NCBI RefSeq assembly: GCF_905220705.1
Contig: NZ_CAJNAT010000003.1
Coordinates: 248,001 to 312,000 of the forward strand
From: Paraburkholderia domus
GTDB lineage: Bacteria > Pseudomonadota > Gammaproteobacteria > Burkholderiales > Burkholderiaceae
Reading direction: 5' to 3'
DNA: 64,000 nt
Position 1 is the stretch's first letter. Every line of letters starts with the position of its first letter. The position numbers and the translations under genes were made by a program. Shown one piece after another: positions 25,126 through 33,908 of the stretch. Below the pieces are notes generated by a model. That model was not told the origin of the DNA. It ran no database searches and saw nothing but the letters and a program-made list of their open reading frames with translations.

Positions 25126-25638
25126 TCACTGCGTCATGCCTAGCAACTGCTTGCGCAACGTCGGCGCGCGCGTCGACGGGTCGAGCCAGATGCCAAAAAA
25201 TGCGCGGGCGAATGCGGGATCGTCGAACTCGCCGGTCATACGATCGCCCGCATAAAACCGCACGCCCTTGTCCGGCAAGTAGACCGCGCTTAACTGGTCA
25301 CCGGGGCCGACATCGACGAACGCCTGCATCATATCCGCACGCCAGCGTTCCAACGTATCCGCCGGAATCGGCGTGCTCGCAAGACGCTCGATCTCGTTCA
25401 TACCCGCCTCGACGAATCGCTCGCGCTTGATGCCGCGAGCGTAAATGATGTGCAGCGCGAAGCGTTCGTCATAATCGACGGGCACGCGTTCGCTCCACAT
25501 CTGCGCGCGATAGAGCTTGAAGCCGAACACCCTGAAATCGCCCTCGCCCACGAGTTTCGCCGACTGCACGTCGCCGCGCCAATCGGCACAGGCGGCAGTC
25601 GCCCACAACACCAGTACGATAGTCGCGAGCGCGCGCAC
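25126..25638 (-). CDS. Chalcone-isomerase-like periplasmic protein
   Basis: 170 residues from a GTG at 25638, one base after the stop of the CFA-like gene, so translation is probably coupled. A signal peptide (LATIVLVLWATAACA) is followed by a chalcone-isomerase-like fold: GEGDFRVFGFKLYRAQMWSE, IIYARGIKRERFVEAGMNEIERL, YLPDKGVRFYAG and FARAFFGIWLDP. Bacterial members are not known to isomerise chalcones and may bind fatty acids (inference). Last gene of the four-gene operon. Confidence 0.83.
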   Translation of the reverse strand: MRALATIVLVLWATAACADWRGDVQSAKLVGEGDFRVFGFKLYRAQMWSERVPVDYDERFALHIIYARGIKRERFVEAGMNEIERLASTPIPADTLERWRADMMQAFVDVGPGDQLSAVYLPDKGVRFYAGDRMTGEFDDPAFARAFFGIWLDPSTRAPTLRKQLLGMTQ

Positions 25639-25639
25639 G

Positions 25640-26851
25640 TCAGTCCGCCGGGGTGAGTACGAACTGCATCACGTCCGTGCGTCCTTCGTCGAAACCGGCT
25701 TCGCAGTACGCCAGATACAGACGCCACGTCCGCACGAAAATCTCATCGAAGCCTTGTGTGTGAATCGTATCGAGCCGGGCTTCGAACGCGCTGCGCCAGC
25801 GGCGCAGTGTCTCCGCGTAATCGCGACCGAACGCCAACGACGTGCGCGCCGCGAGCTTGCCACGCCGCGCGGCGTCGATGAATCGCTGCGGGCTCGGCAA
25901 CATGCCGCCCGGAAAAATGAATTCGCGGATGAAGTCACTGGTCGCGCGATAGGCCGCGAAATGCGAGTCGTCGATCGTGATGGTTTGCACGAGCGCGCGT
26001 GCGCCAGGCTGCAGACGTTCGCGCAAAGTGCGGAAGTACGTCGGCCAGAATTTTTCGCCGACGGCTTCGAACATTTCGATCGATACGATGCCGTCGTACT
26101 GGTCTGTCAGCGTCCGGTAGTCGCGCAATTCGAGGTGCACCCAGTCGCTCAGGCCTGCTTCGCTCACACGCTTCTGGGCGAATTCAAGCTGCGCAGGAGA
26201 GATCGTCACACCGTGTACGTGAATGCCCTGGCGCGCTGCATGCATCGCAAAACCGCCCCATCCGCAGCCGATTTCCAGAATGCACATGCCCTCACACAAA
26301 CCCAGCGTATCGATGATGCGCTGATACTTCGCATGCTGCGCGTCTTCGAGCGATTGATAGAAATTGCCGTCGAATACCGCGCTCGAATACGTGAACGTCG
26401 AGTCCAGCCACTGCGAGTAGAACGCGTTGCCGATGTCGTAGTGCGCGTGAATATTGCGCCGGCTGCCCGAACGTGTATTGGGCCTGAGCTTATGACGCAG
26501 CCCATACCAGAGTTGCGCGAGCCAGCCGCCGTAGACGGTGCGTTGCAGCGCGCGTTCGTTGCGGATTGCGACGCGCAGCAAGGCGGCCAGATCGGGCGTA
26601 TCGACCCAGAACGAGCGCCATGCGTCCGCAAAACCGATATCGCCTTTGCGCAGAATCGCGCCGCAGGCACGCCAGTCGCGCAGCTCCAGACGCGCGCCCG
26701 GCGCCGCGTGCGGATCGCCGAACACGCGCTGCTGACCGTCTGGCGTGATCAGCACCAGGTGCCCAACCTGAATCCGTTCGAGCAGAGATAGAAACAGACG
26801 GCCTGACGCGGGGACGGTTCGGTGCCCGCTCAGGGTTCTTGAAAGCGCCAT
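25640..26851 (-). CDS. Cyclopropane-fatty-acid-synthase-like methyltransferase
   Basis: 403 residues from an ATG at 26851 with GAGGAGATT upstream. SAM-binding motif I is ILEIGCGWGGFA near residue 192. NIHAHYDIGNAFYSQWLD and the later FIREFIFPGGMLPSP follow the Cfa/Mas family. Known members methylate double bonds of membrane phospholipid acyl chains. Paired with DUF1365 and an FAD oxidoreductase, it belongs to the set found in some stress-induced lipid operons rather than the lone housekeeping cfa. Third of four genes. Confidence 0.9.
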   Translation of the reverse strand: MALSRTLSGHRTVPASGRLFLSLLERIQVGHLVLITPDGQQRVFGDPHAAPGARLELRDWRACGAILRKGDIGFADAWRSFWVDTPDLAALLRVAIRNERALQRTVYGGWLAQLWYGLRHKLRPNTRSGSRRNIHAHYDIGNAFYSQWLDSTFTYSSAVFDGNFYQSLEDAQHAKYQRIIDTLGLCEGMCILEIGCGWGGFAMHAARQGIHVHGVTISPAQLEFAQKRVSEAGLSDWVHLELRDYRTLTDQYDGIVSIEMFEAVGEKFWPTYFRTLRERLQPGARALVQTITIDDSHFAAYRATSDFIREFIFPGGMLPSPQRFIDAARRGKLAARTSLAFGRDYAETLRRWRSAFEARLDTIHTQGFDEIFVRTWRLYLAYCEAGFDEGRTDVMQFVLTPAD

Positions 26852-26863
26852 GGCTGAATCTCC

Positions 26864-27715
26864 TCAATCGGACGAAATGGAGCGCGCAGCGGCGGACGGT
26901 TGGCCGGCTGCGGCGTGGTCGATGGGTGCGTCGTCGGTGCGCCCCGGCGCGGGGTTTTTGCCGTAGAACGGTGCTTTTTTAACGGCGAGGCGCAGCGCCT
27001 GCCAGTGAATTCTTGCGACGACGCCAACGGTCAGTAGCGGTTGACGGATCAGCGCGGCGAGCGCTGTCGAGCGCGTTAAGGGTTTTAAACGGCCACCCAG
27101 CGCCGTACGGATCAGAAGCCCGTCCACGTCTTTGTAGTCGATCGAGACAGACGCACTGTTCGGCGTCTCCCTGACGCGAAATTCGTAGCGCCCCTCAATG
27201 CGGCAAAACGGCGACACGTGCAGCACTTTGCGGCATGTGAGTTCTGTATCGGCAGTGATTGGCGCGTTGCCCGCGGCGCTCAGCAGATAGCTATGGCGAT
27301 CGCCGAAGGTATTGCGCACCTCGGCCAGGAGCGCACGCAGACGACCGTCGCGGTCGTGGCAAAACCAGAGACTGACCGGATTGAACGCATAGCCGAACAC
27401 GCGTGGGAATGCTTGCAGCCAGATCTTTCCGTCCGCTTCTTCAATACCCGCCGCCGATAGTTGCGCGCGCATCCATGTGGCGAGATCGCTGCCATCGCAC
27501 GGACCGTGGTCGCGTTTGTGAAGGCTGAGCGGACGCCAGTGGTCGATGCCGAACCATCCGCTATCGAGCAACGCCAGACGATCCAGATCGCAGCGCACGT
27601 AGAACACCGGATACGTGAAACGATGGGGCTTCGGCCGCAGACGCTCGTGCATCACCTGGCCCGTCAAAAGCCAGGCGGCCGGGTTGGCATCGGTTTCGAT
27701 GCGTGCGGGATTCAT
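26864..27715 (-). CDS. DUF1365 family protein
   Basis: 283 residues. The ATG at 27715 overlaps the upstream TGA as ATGA, so it is coupled to the FAD oxidoreductase; a GTG four codons earlier is less likely. Family blocks: GQVMHERLRPKPHRFTYPVFYVRCDLD, FPRVFGYAFNPVSLWFCHD, EVRNTFGDRHSYLL and KVLHVSPF. No enzymatic activity is established for the family, but it nearly always neighbours FAD oxidoreductase and CFA-like genes, pointing to acyl-chain modification. Confidence 0.88.
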   Translation of the reverse strand: MNPARIETDANPAAWLLTGQVMHERLRPKPHRFTYPVFYVRCDLDRLALLDSGWFGIDHWRPLSLHKRDHGPCDGSDLATWMRAQLSAAGIEEADGKIWLQAFPRVFGYAFNPVSLWFCHDRDGRLRALLAEVRNTFGDRHSYLLSAAGNAPITADTELTCRKVLHVSPFCRIEGRYEFRVRETPNSASVSIDYKDVDGLLIRTALGGRLKPLTRSTALAALIRQPLLTVGVVARIHWQALRLAVKKAPFYGKNPAPGRTDDAPIDHAAAGQPSAAARSISSD

Positions 27716-29016
27716 AGCTTGGCCCACGTCGGCGACGCGTCGAAATCGGCGGCGACGCGCAGTGCCGATTTCAGACCGTCCTCGTGAAAACCGTAGCCCG
27801 TCCAGGCGCCCGCGAACCAGGTGCGGCGCTTGCCTTGCAGCGACGGCAGACGGTGCTGGGCGTCGATAGCGGCCAGATCGAACAGCGGATGGTCATAGAC
27901 GAAGCGGCGCAACTCGGTGCCCGGCGCGGGCTGCGTCACCGGATTGAGCGTGACGACGAGCGGCGTCCTGAACGGCAGCGGCTGGAGTTGATTGACCAGA
28001 TAGCTGACGCACACCGGATGCGTGCCGTCGACGCTGCGGCTCCCCAGATAATTCCACGCCGACCACACGCGCTGACGACGCGGCAGCAGGTTCGTATCCG
28101 TATGCAACACGGCGACGTTCGGCTGACAACGCACCGCGCTCAGTAGGCTGCGCTCGTCCTGATCGGCGTCATTGCCCAGCAGACGCAGCGAAGTCGGCGC
28201 GTGAGTGGCGAGCACCAGCGCGTCGAAACGCTCTGTGCCCTTGTCCGTGAAGACATCGACGCCGTCGGCATCGCGCCGTACGCCTCTAACCGCAGTACCG
28301 ACGCGAACATCGTCGAGCGTGCCGACGATGCGACGCACATACTCACGCCCTCCCCCGACCACCGTCTTCCACTGCGGCCGGCGGTTCACTTGCAGCAGCG
28401 CGTGGTTCAGGCAGAAACGCAGGAAAGTGGTGGCCGGGAAGGCGAGGATATCGGCGGTCGCGCTCGACCAGATCGCCGCGGCCATCGGCAGCAGGTAGTG
28501 GCGTTGAAACGCGCCACCATAGCCACCGGCCGTCAGCAGTTCGCCCATCGACGCGCGCGTTTCCATCGCGAGTTCGAGGTTGCTCTGCGCACTGCTGTTG
28601 AAACGCATGATGTCGCGCAGCATGCCGATGAAGGTCGGTGAGAACAGGTTGCGGCGTTGCGCGAACACCGTGTTCAGGCTGGTGCCGGCCCATTCGAGGC
28701 GGCCTGCGTCGAGCGAAACCGAGAAGGTCATTTCGCTCGGATGCGACTCGACGCCGAGTTCGGCGAACAGCGCGATCAGGTTCGGATAGGTGCGATCGTT
28801 GAAGACAAGGAAGCCGGTATCGACCGGATGCGTGTGACCCTCGAGGGTGACGTCGACGGTGTTGGTGTGGCCGCCCACATAGCCGGCCGACTCGAACAGG
28901 GTGACCTGATGGTTTCGCGCCAGCAGGTAGGCGCTCGCCAAACCCGAGATACCGGCGCCGATAACCGCGACCCGCGATCCGCGCGGCAGGCGTGAGGTCG
29001 GTGCGGGGTGGGTCAT
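27712..29016 (-). CDS. FAD-dependent amine-oxidase/desaturase-like oxidoreductase
   Basis: 434 residues from an ATG at 29016 with CAGGAGA upstream. The N-terminal FAD dinucleotide fold reads VAVIGAGISGLASAYLL with the acidic end LFES (residues 16-43). GGREYVRR and the C-terminal TWFAGAWTGYGFHEDGLKSAL close the FAD site. First gene of the operon; in this context it may oxidise the methylated acyl chain made by the CFA-like enzyme (inference). The gene is divergent from a winged-helix/TPR regulator 304 bp away. Confidence 0.88.
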   Translation of the reverse strand: MTHPAPTSRLPRGSRVAVIGAGISGLASAYLLARNHQVTLFESAGYVGGHTNTVDVTLEGHTHPVDTGFLVFNDRTYPNLIALFAELGVESHPSEMTFSVSLDAGRLEWAGTSLNTVFAQRRNLFSPTFIGMLRDIMRFNSSAQSNLELAMETRASMGELLTAGGYGGAFQRHYLLPMAAAIWSSATADILAFPATTFLRFCLNHALLQVNRRPQWKTVVGGGREYVRRIVGTLDDVRVGTAVRGVRRDADGVDVFTDKGTERFDALVLATHAPTSLRLLGNDADQDERSLLSAVRCQPNVAVLHTDTNLLPRRQRVWSAWNYLGSRSVDGTHPVCVSYLVNQLQPLPFRTPLVVTLNPVTQPAPGTELRRFVYDHPLFDLAAIDAQHRLPSLQGKRRTWFAGAWTGYGFHEDGLKSALRVAADFDASPTWAKL

Positions 29017-29320
29017 GGGCGCGTCTCCTGGTCTGGTGGACGCGCTTTAATGGATGGGTTGTGGCGGGGGCTGCGCGTCCTTGAGGGGATTTACGCAGCA
29101 GGGGCTGAAATGGATGCAAATTCGGCGGATTTGGGGGGCGGGTCGGATGGGGTATGTCAAAAGAGCCCAGTGAACCCGCCGCTGCGATCGTGGCCGCCGT
29201 ATTCGCCAAACTGGCCGATCGCGCCTGGCTCCGGGCGGCGCACAGGCCCTCGGCGGTGCGCCAAGTGACCTAATATAAAGGTCTGAAGTAACTCGCGGGT
29301 TCGATGACATTGGAGAGCAG
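29017..29320. other. Divergent promoter region
   Basis: 304 bp between the lipid-modification operon and the winged-helix/TPR regulator. It must hold both promoters; I could not fix a convincing -35/-10 pair or an ECF-type promoter. Confidence 0.45.
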
Positions 29321-31084
29321 ATGAAGACGCCCGGACTCGTCAAGTTCTCCGACTTCGAACTCGACGTCGACCGCTATCAGCTGCGCCGAGCCGGCCGGGA
29401 GGTGCGTCTCGAACACAAGCCGATGGAACTGCTTATCCTTCTGGCGGAGCGAGGGGGAGAACTCGTCGCACGCGCAGAGATCGTGCGGGCCTTGTGGGGA
29501 GCGAATTCTTTTCGTGACACCGAGAACGGCTTGAACACCGTGGTGCGGAAAATCCGCATCGCCCTGGACGAAGATCCGGCGAACCCGCAGTACGTCAAGA
29601 CAGTCAAGGGTAAAGGCTACCGGCTGGATGGGATCGTGGCGCCACCGGCCGCCGAATCCCAATCAGGTCCAACGACCGCCGTTCGCGTGATCGTGCTGCC
29701 TTTTGCGAACATGACCGGCGACCCTGCGCAGGACAGCTTCTGCGATGCGCTGGCGGCTGAAACGTCCGCCACGCTCGGCGCGCTCAGGCCCGGACAATTT
29801 ATGGTTATCGCGAGGACCACGGCCGCCCGATACCGCCGCACAGAAAAAAGCATTGCCGAGATTGCGCGTGAACTCGGGGTGGACTATGTCCTCGAGGGTT
29901 CCTTGACCCAGGAAGGTGAGCGCTTCCGAATCCTTGCCCAGCTGATCCGTTGCGCCGACCAGGTGCAGGTCTGGGGCCATGCGCACGAGCCGATGTCGCG
30001 CGGCGCGCTCGACATCCAGAAGGAAATCGGCGCGGCGCTGGTCGCCGAAGTGGCGCCGACCCTAACCGAACAGCAGCAGATGATGCTGGCCAGGCGGCTG
30101 CCCGTCGAACCGGCCGCGCACGACGCCTATCTGCGTGGCCGGTACTTCTGGTACCGGCGCGTGCACTTCGATGCGGCGTTTGCCGCGCACCATGCCATCG
30201 GCGGCGAAGATTTTTTTCGAAGCCGGGCCTACTTCGAGAGCGCAGTCGAACTCGATCCGACCTACGCGCTCGGCTATGTCGGCCTGTCGAACTTTCATGG
30301 CTCGACGGTCGTGCACGGTCTTTATCCACCCGAGCAAGGCTGGCCCCTCGCCCGCGTTGCAGCCGAACGTGCGTTGGAACTGGATCCGGGTCTGCCCGAG
30401 GCCCATCACGCGATGGCGGCGGTTCACTACTTCTACGACTGGGACTGGCGAAAAGCTGAAGCAGAGTTTCTGGAAGCGCTGCGCCTGAACCCTAGCTATC
30501 CCGAGGCCCGCAGGCTGTACGCGAGACTTTTGCTGGCTGTCGGACGCGAGCCGGAGGGACATGCGCAAATGAAGCGCGCCGAGCTGATCGATCCGCTCGC
30601 TTTCAAGGGCTCGCGGGCCTTCGGTCTTGTGTTGTCGGGCCGTCACGACGAAGTGATGAAAGAGTACTTTTCCGGCGAACGAAGCGAGCGCTCGCCGCTC
30701 ATCTATCAGTTGTTGGCCACGGCGTTCGAGATAAAAGGCCGGTTCAAGGAAGCGGTGGAAGCCACGACAGAAGCACTCGTCTCGTGCGGCGGACACACCC
30801 GCGCACAGGCGATCCGCGCCCAGTGGGAAAGCGGTGGCCACGACGCGGTCTTGCGCTGGCTTCTGGAAGATCTGCTCGTTAGGCATCGCATGGGTTACAC
30901 GTCGCCGCTGCTGCTTGCCGAGATCTACGCCAGACTCGCCAGACCGTCCGAAATGTTCCATTGGCTCGAGGCTGCGCTTGCCGATCGCTCGTCGCGTCTG
31001 TGCGAACTGCGCAGCAATCCCTGGTTTCAGCGCTATCTTTCGGCCGGGCAGTTCAGAAACGTGATAAAGCGGGCCGGCTTCTGA
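29321..31084 (+). CDS. Winged-helix (OmpR/CadC-type) regulator with TPR-like C-terminus
   Basis: 587 residues from an ATG at 29321 with GGAGAG upstream. The N-terminal winged helix, about residues 8-105, reads FSDFELDVDRYQLRRAGREVRLEHKPMELLILLAERGGEL...VRKIRIALDEDP...VKGKGYRL. There is no receiver domain and no clear transmembrane segment, unlike CadC. A middle domain (VIVLPFANMTGDPAQDSFCDALAAE) resembles the adenylate-cyclase-associated TolB-like segment, followed by several TPR helices. It probably senses a cytoplasmic ligand or protein and may control the divergent lipid operon (inference). Confidence 0.85.
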   Translation: MKTPGLVKFSDFELDVDRYQLRRAGREVRLEHKPMELLILLAERGGELVARAEIVRALWGANSFRDTENGLNTVVRKIRIALDEDPANPQYVKTVKGKGYRLDGIVAPPAAESQSGPTTAVRVIVLPFANMTGDPAQDSFCDALAAETSATLGALRPGQFMVIARTTAARYRRTEKSIAEIARELGVDYVLEGSLTQEGERFRILAQLIRCADQVQVWGHAHEPMSRGALDIQKEIGAALVAEVAPTLTEQQQMMLARRLPVEPAAHDAYLRGRYFWYRRVHFDAAFAAHHAIGGEDFFRSRAYFESAVELDPTYALGYVGLSNFHGSTVVHGLYPPEQGWPLARVAAERALELDPGLPEAHHAMAAVHYFYDWDWRKAEAEFLEALRLNPSYPEARRLYARLLLAVGREPEGHAQMKRAELIDPLAFKGSRAFGLVLSGRHDEVMKEYFSGERSERSPLIYQLLATAFEIKGRFKEAVEATTEALVSCGGHTRAQAIRAQWESGGHDAVLRWLLEDLLVRHRMGYTSPLLLAEIYARLARPSEMFHWLEAALADRSSRLCELRSNPWFQRYLSAGQFRNVIKRAGF

Positions 31085-31154
31085 ACGCCATGATGTTTGG
31101 TGAATCCGGCGGTCCAGCGGTCCGGCGACCGCGGGGCAATGCCGGATCCGTCGT

Positions 31155-31409
31155 TCAGTTTCCACCTTTGAATAGCGCATTCATGCGCGCCGCTTCACCG
31201 TCGTGCTGCGACTGGATCAGCTCGTTGTAGACCTGCTGGCGGGTTTTGCCGGTCGGCGAGCCCATTTCACTGCTCGTCGACGGCGTGCCGCCTACCGCGG
31301 TGGTGGCCAGATCCTGGGAAGGCTGTGCTTGAGTTGAAGCATCTTGCGCGTAAGCGCTGCCAACGACGAAGACGATGGCAGCGGCGGCAACAATTCGAAG
31401 GGCTTTCAT
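31155..31409 (-). CDS. DUF4148 secreted protein
   Basis: 84 residues from an ATG at 31409 with GGAG upstream. The signal peptide ends GSAYA (residues 17-21). The C-terminal signature GKTRQQVYNELIQSQHDGEAARMNALFKGG is the DUF4148 motif, expanded in Burkholderiales. Function unknown. A paralog lies at 43884-44150. Confidence 0.88.
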   Translation of the reverse strand: MKALRIVAAAAIVFVVGSAYAQDASTQAQPSQDLATTAVGGTPSTSSEMGSPTGKTRQQVYNELIQSQHDGEAARMNALFKGGN

Positions 31410-31643
31410 TTTGCTTTACTCCGGAAAGTTAAGTCAGGAGAGGCCTCTAAGGAGCGGCCAGGGCGTGATTCCCTGAGTCCATGCACCAGGAGCCTGAAAG
31501 GCGTTTCAATGCGAGACGCCTGATGACATGCTGCTTTCGCGCGGCCGTTTCGCCCATGGAGGCTGAATGAAGAAATCCTTAATTTTCGCGGCGAGGTGCC
31601 TGGGCACGATGGGCGATTTACGAACGATTTCAGGGGATCGGTC

Positions 31644-32975
31644 ATGACCAGCAGTTTGCTCCCGATGCGCACCGAACCCATGCGCGCCCGCCAGCGCTGG
31701 ACGATTCTCGTCACCAGCACCAGCGGCGCGCTCGAGACCTTCGACGTCGTCATTTACGGCTTTTTCGCGCAAGAGATCGGCCGGGCGTTCTTTCCGGCCA
31801 GCGCGGCGCTGTCGACCGTGACTTTGTCGTTTGCGGTATTTGCGCTGGGCTTTCTCGCGAGGCCGTTAGGCGGCCTCTTCTTCGGCCATCTGGGCGATCG
31901 ATACGGCCGGCGCCGGGTTTTTGCGTGGTCGGCGATTGTCGCTGCGCTCTCGACACTGCTCATCGCGAGCTTGCCGACGTACCGCATGTGGGGCGTGGCG
32001 GCGCCTTTTCTGCTGCTGACGCTGCGGCTCACGCAAGGATTCTGCGTCGGCGGAGAACTGCCGGGCGCGATCGTCTATGCGGTGGAAACGGAGCGCATGA
32101 AACCGGGCTTTTCGTGCGGCATTGTTTTCTTTGCGGTCAACATGGCTTTGCTGCTCGCCGTCGGCATTAACCTCGTGGAGCAACGGACGCTTACGCCGGC
32201 GCAGATCGACACGTTCGGATGGCGCATCGGCTTTCTTGCTGGCGGCGTTATCGGACTGCTTAGCTTCGTGCTGCGTCGGACGTTGCCGGAGACTGACGCC
32301 TACGCGCGGGCGGGCGATGCTCGTGAGCAAAAGCCGCTCTCCGTTCTGCTTCGCAATTATCGACGGCCGGTCGCAGTGGGGATGGTTGCGTCGATGCTGG
32401 TCGGACTCAGCAATGGTCTGCTTGTTACGCATGCAGCTGCGTGGCTTCGGCTGCTTCACTATGAACCGCAACGGATTGCCGCCGCCCAGACGCTGCATGT
32501 GGTGGCGATCTCTGCATGCATGCTGCTGATTGCACGTATGGGCGACGTGGTGCCACGACGTTATGTGTTCCGGGCCGGCGCTGTGTTATCTGCGCTGTTT
32601 GCGCCGGTTTTTTATCTGACGCTGGCCCGTCATCAGGCTGATCTGCGCGTGGTCTTTTTGATGGCCGCGGTTGTCGCTTCGTTTGCGAACGGAACGTTTG
32701 CCTGCGCGATTGCGGAATTGTTTCCGGTCGGCGTGCGCTATAGCGGTGTGGCGTTGGCGATCAACGTCGGGCTGGCTATGACGATGGGTGTGGCGCCGCT
32801 TGCCGCCAATATGCTCATTGCGAGGACGGGTTCGATGGAGGCGCCGGTGTTTTTGCTTGTGTTCGGCGCTGTGCTCGCGTTTGTTGCTTCGTTTGGGATG
32901 AAGCGGAGTTGGGGTGGGAGGGAGGTTGCGCAGAGTGATGAAGCTGGCGATGCGGGGAGCGTGGTGGTCAAGTGA
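31644..32975 (+). CDS. MHS-family MFS transporter
   Basis: 443 residues from an ATG at 31644 (AGGGGATCGG upstream); the frame extends back to 31596 without a better start. About 12 membrane segments. Conserved parts: TSTSGALETFDVVIYGFFA, GHLGDRYGRRRV and RLTQGFCVGGELPGAIVYAVE, all typical of metabolite:proton symporters. The second-half copy of the loop motif is degenerate (ARMGDVVPRRY). Substrate unknown. It stands alone; its 3' end is less GC-rich than its start. Confidence 0.88.
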   Translation: MTSSLLPMRTEPMRARQRWTILVTSTSGALETFDVVIYGFFAQEIGRAFFPASAALSTVTLSFAVFALGFLARPLGGLFFGHLGDRYGRRRVFAWSAIVAALSTLLIASLPTYRMWGVAAPFLLLTLRLTQGFCVGGELPGAIVYAVETERMKPGFSCGIVFFAVNMALLLAVGINLVEQRTLTPAQIDTFGWRIGFLAGGVIGLLSFVLRRTLPETDAYARAGDAREQKPLSVLLRNYRRPVAVGMVASMLVGLSNGLLVTHAAAWLRLLHYEPQRIAAAQTLHVVAISACMLLIARMGDVVPRRYVFRAGAVLSALFAPVFYLTLARHQADLRVVFLMAAVVASFANGTFACAIAELFPVGVRYSGVALAINVGLAMTMGVAPLAANMLIARTGSMEAPVFLLVFGAVLAFVASFGMKRSWGGREVAQSDEAGDAGSVVVK

Positions 32976-33083
32976 GTCTTTGGGGGATTTACGTGACGGG
33001 GCTGGAATGGATGCGAAGGTGACGCACTTTAGGGCGTGAGGAAGTTGCTGATTTGCCTGAGTAGCTGATCTCCAGTTGAGTGC

Positions 33084-33146
33084 GGTGATTTATACTTTTG
33101 GGTGCCGCCTGGACAAAGGTGGCCGGGTTTGACAGCCCGAATCACC
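33084..33146 (+). ncRNA. Candidate structured RNA element (three-way junction, C4-antisense-like)
   Basis: Three nested pairings fit one fold. The outer stem is GGTGATT (33084-33090) with AATCACC (33140-33146). Hairpin 1 is GCCGCCT (33104-33110) with AGGTGGC (33117-33123), with one G-U pair. Hairpin 2 is CGGG (33124-33127) with CCCG (33136-33139). The hairpins abut and could stack. The element ends 52 bp before the 116-residue orphan gene. The layout recalls C4-type antisense RNAs of phage P1 relatives, but I could not check this. A TATACT box (33090-33095 region) overlaps the 5' part. Confidence 0.4.
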
Positions 33147-33198
33147 TACCCGCACATGGCCGCGCGATAGCGGCTCAATCATGTCACGGGAGTCTCTT

Positions 33199-33549
33199 AT
33201 GTCTTCTTCGAATACCCCTTCTTCGTTTTCCAAACCCCGCACGCGCGATGAGTTCATCGAAGGCCTGCTCGATGCAGCGGCTAGCGCGGGAGATTTCTAT
33301 GTGCAGCAGTTTGGACGGCTGGCGGCCATTGCGCAGTCGATTCGGATTGGCCGTTGGTCGGCTAAGGACAATGAGCAGTTGATCGAAGCGCTGGAAGGGA
33401 TTGCTTGTCAATCGGAGCAACGAGCGAAGGTTGATGTGGATTTGTATCGGGGGATGCTGGCTGGGCAGTTGATGGCGCGACGATCAAGGAGCGAAGGTGC
33501 CAAGGTCCCCGCTTGTGCCCTGCTGCCCGCTAACGATACGAAACATTAA
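33199..33549 (+). CDS. Hypothetical cytoplasmic protein (116 residues)
   Basis: The start is put at the second of two ATGs (33199) because CACGGGAGT lies just before it; the first ATG (33181) lies upstream of that site. The protein is helical and soluble: a Ser-rich N-terminus, then TRDEFIEGLLDAAASAGDFYVQQFGRLAAIAQSIRIGRWSAKDNEQLIEALEGIA. No family recognised and no signal peptide. Codon use is less GC-biased than its neighbours, and it follows the candidate structured RNA, so it may be part of a small mobile or phage-derived unit (inference). Confidence 0.6.
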   Translation: MSSSNTPSSFSKPRTRDEFIEGLLDAAASAGDFYVQQFGRLAAIAQSIRIGRWSAKDNEQLIEALEGIACQSEQRAKVDVDLYRGMLAGQLMARRSRSEGAKVPACALLPANDTKH

Positions 33550-33908
33550 GGACGGCCGCGGCTTCGGCCGCTCTATAGTTGATGACGGCCTGCAGTAGTC
33601 CGGAACTGAGGCAGGCCGCTTCATGTTTTATTGCCCACGTCGGACCACGAACTAAAGCCTCTTTCTCGACGATCGCCGACCGGCGAAGGTTGTTCATAGG
33701 TTGATTTCAGCAGATCGGCATCGGACCGAGTCCGGCCATGAAGAGACACCCACCTCTCTGCCATGAATGACCGCTGACACGACGAAACCGGCCCCTCGCT
33801 CCCGACTTCGGTGCGATCCCCGGTAGGCTGAATTACCGAGTGTTGTCCTTGATGGGCGCTTTTGCCCGCATCATGCAAAATAGCCGCATAAAATGCGGAG
33901 GATGGATC
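33550..33908. other. Intergenic region upstream of the LysR gene
   Basis: About 360 bp. It contains a GCGGC-TTCG-GCCGC hairpin at 33558-33571 that could end the orphan gene (weak T-run) and, near the LysR start, TTGATG (33859-33864 region) facing CATCATG. No gene supported. Confidence 0.45.
33884..33901 (+). promoter_or_regulatory. Hairpin overlapping the LysR ribosome-binding site
   Basis: CCGCAT-AAA-ATGCGG (33884-33898) is a 6-bp stem whose last two G belong to the GGAGG ribosome-binding site (33897-33901) of the GTG-started LysR gene. Partial occlusion would keep expression low (inference). Confidence 0.4.

Noticed and set aside
33098..33382. 94-codon frame translated from the candidate structured RNA
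   Set aside because: It reads through the RNA hairpins and overlaps the better-supported 116-residue gene in another frame; likely not translated.
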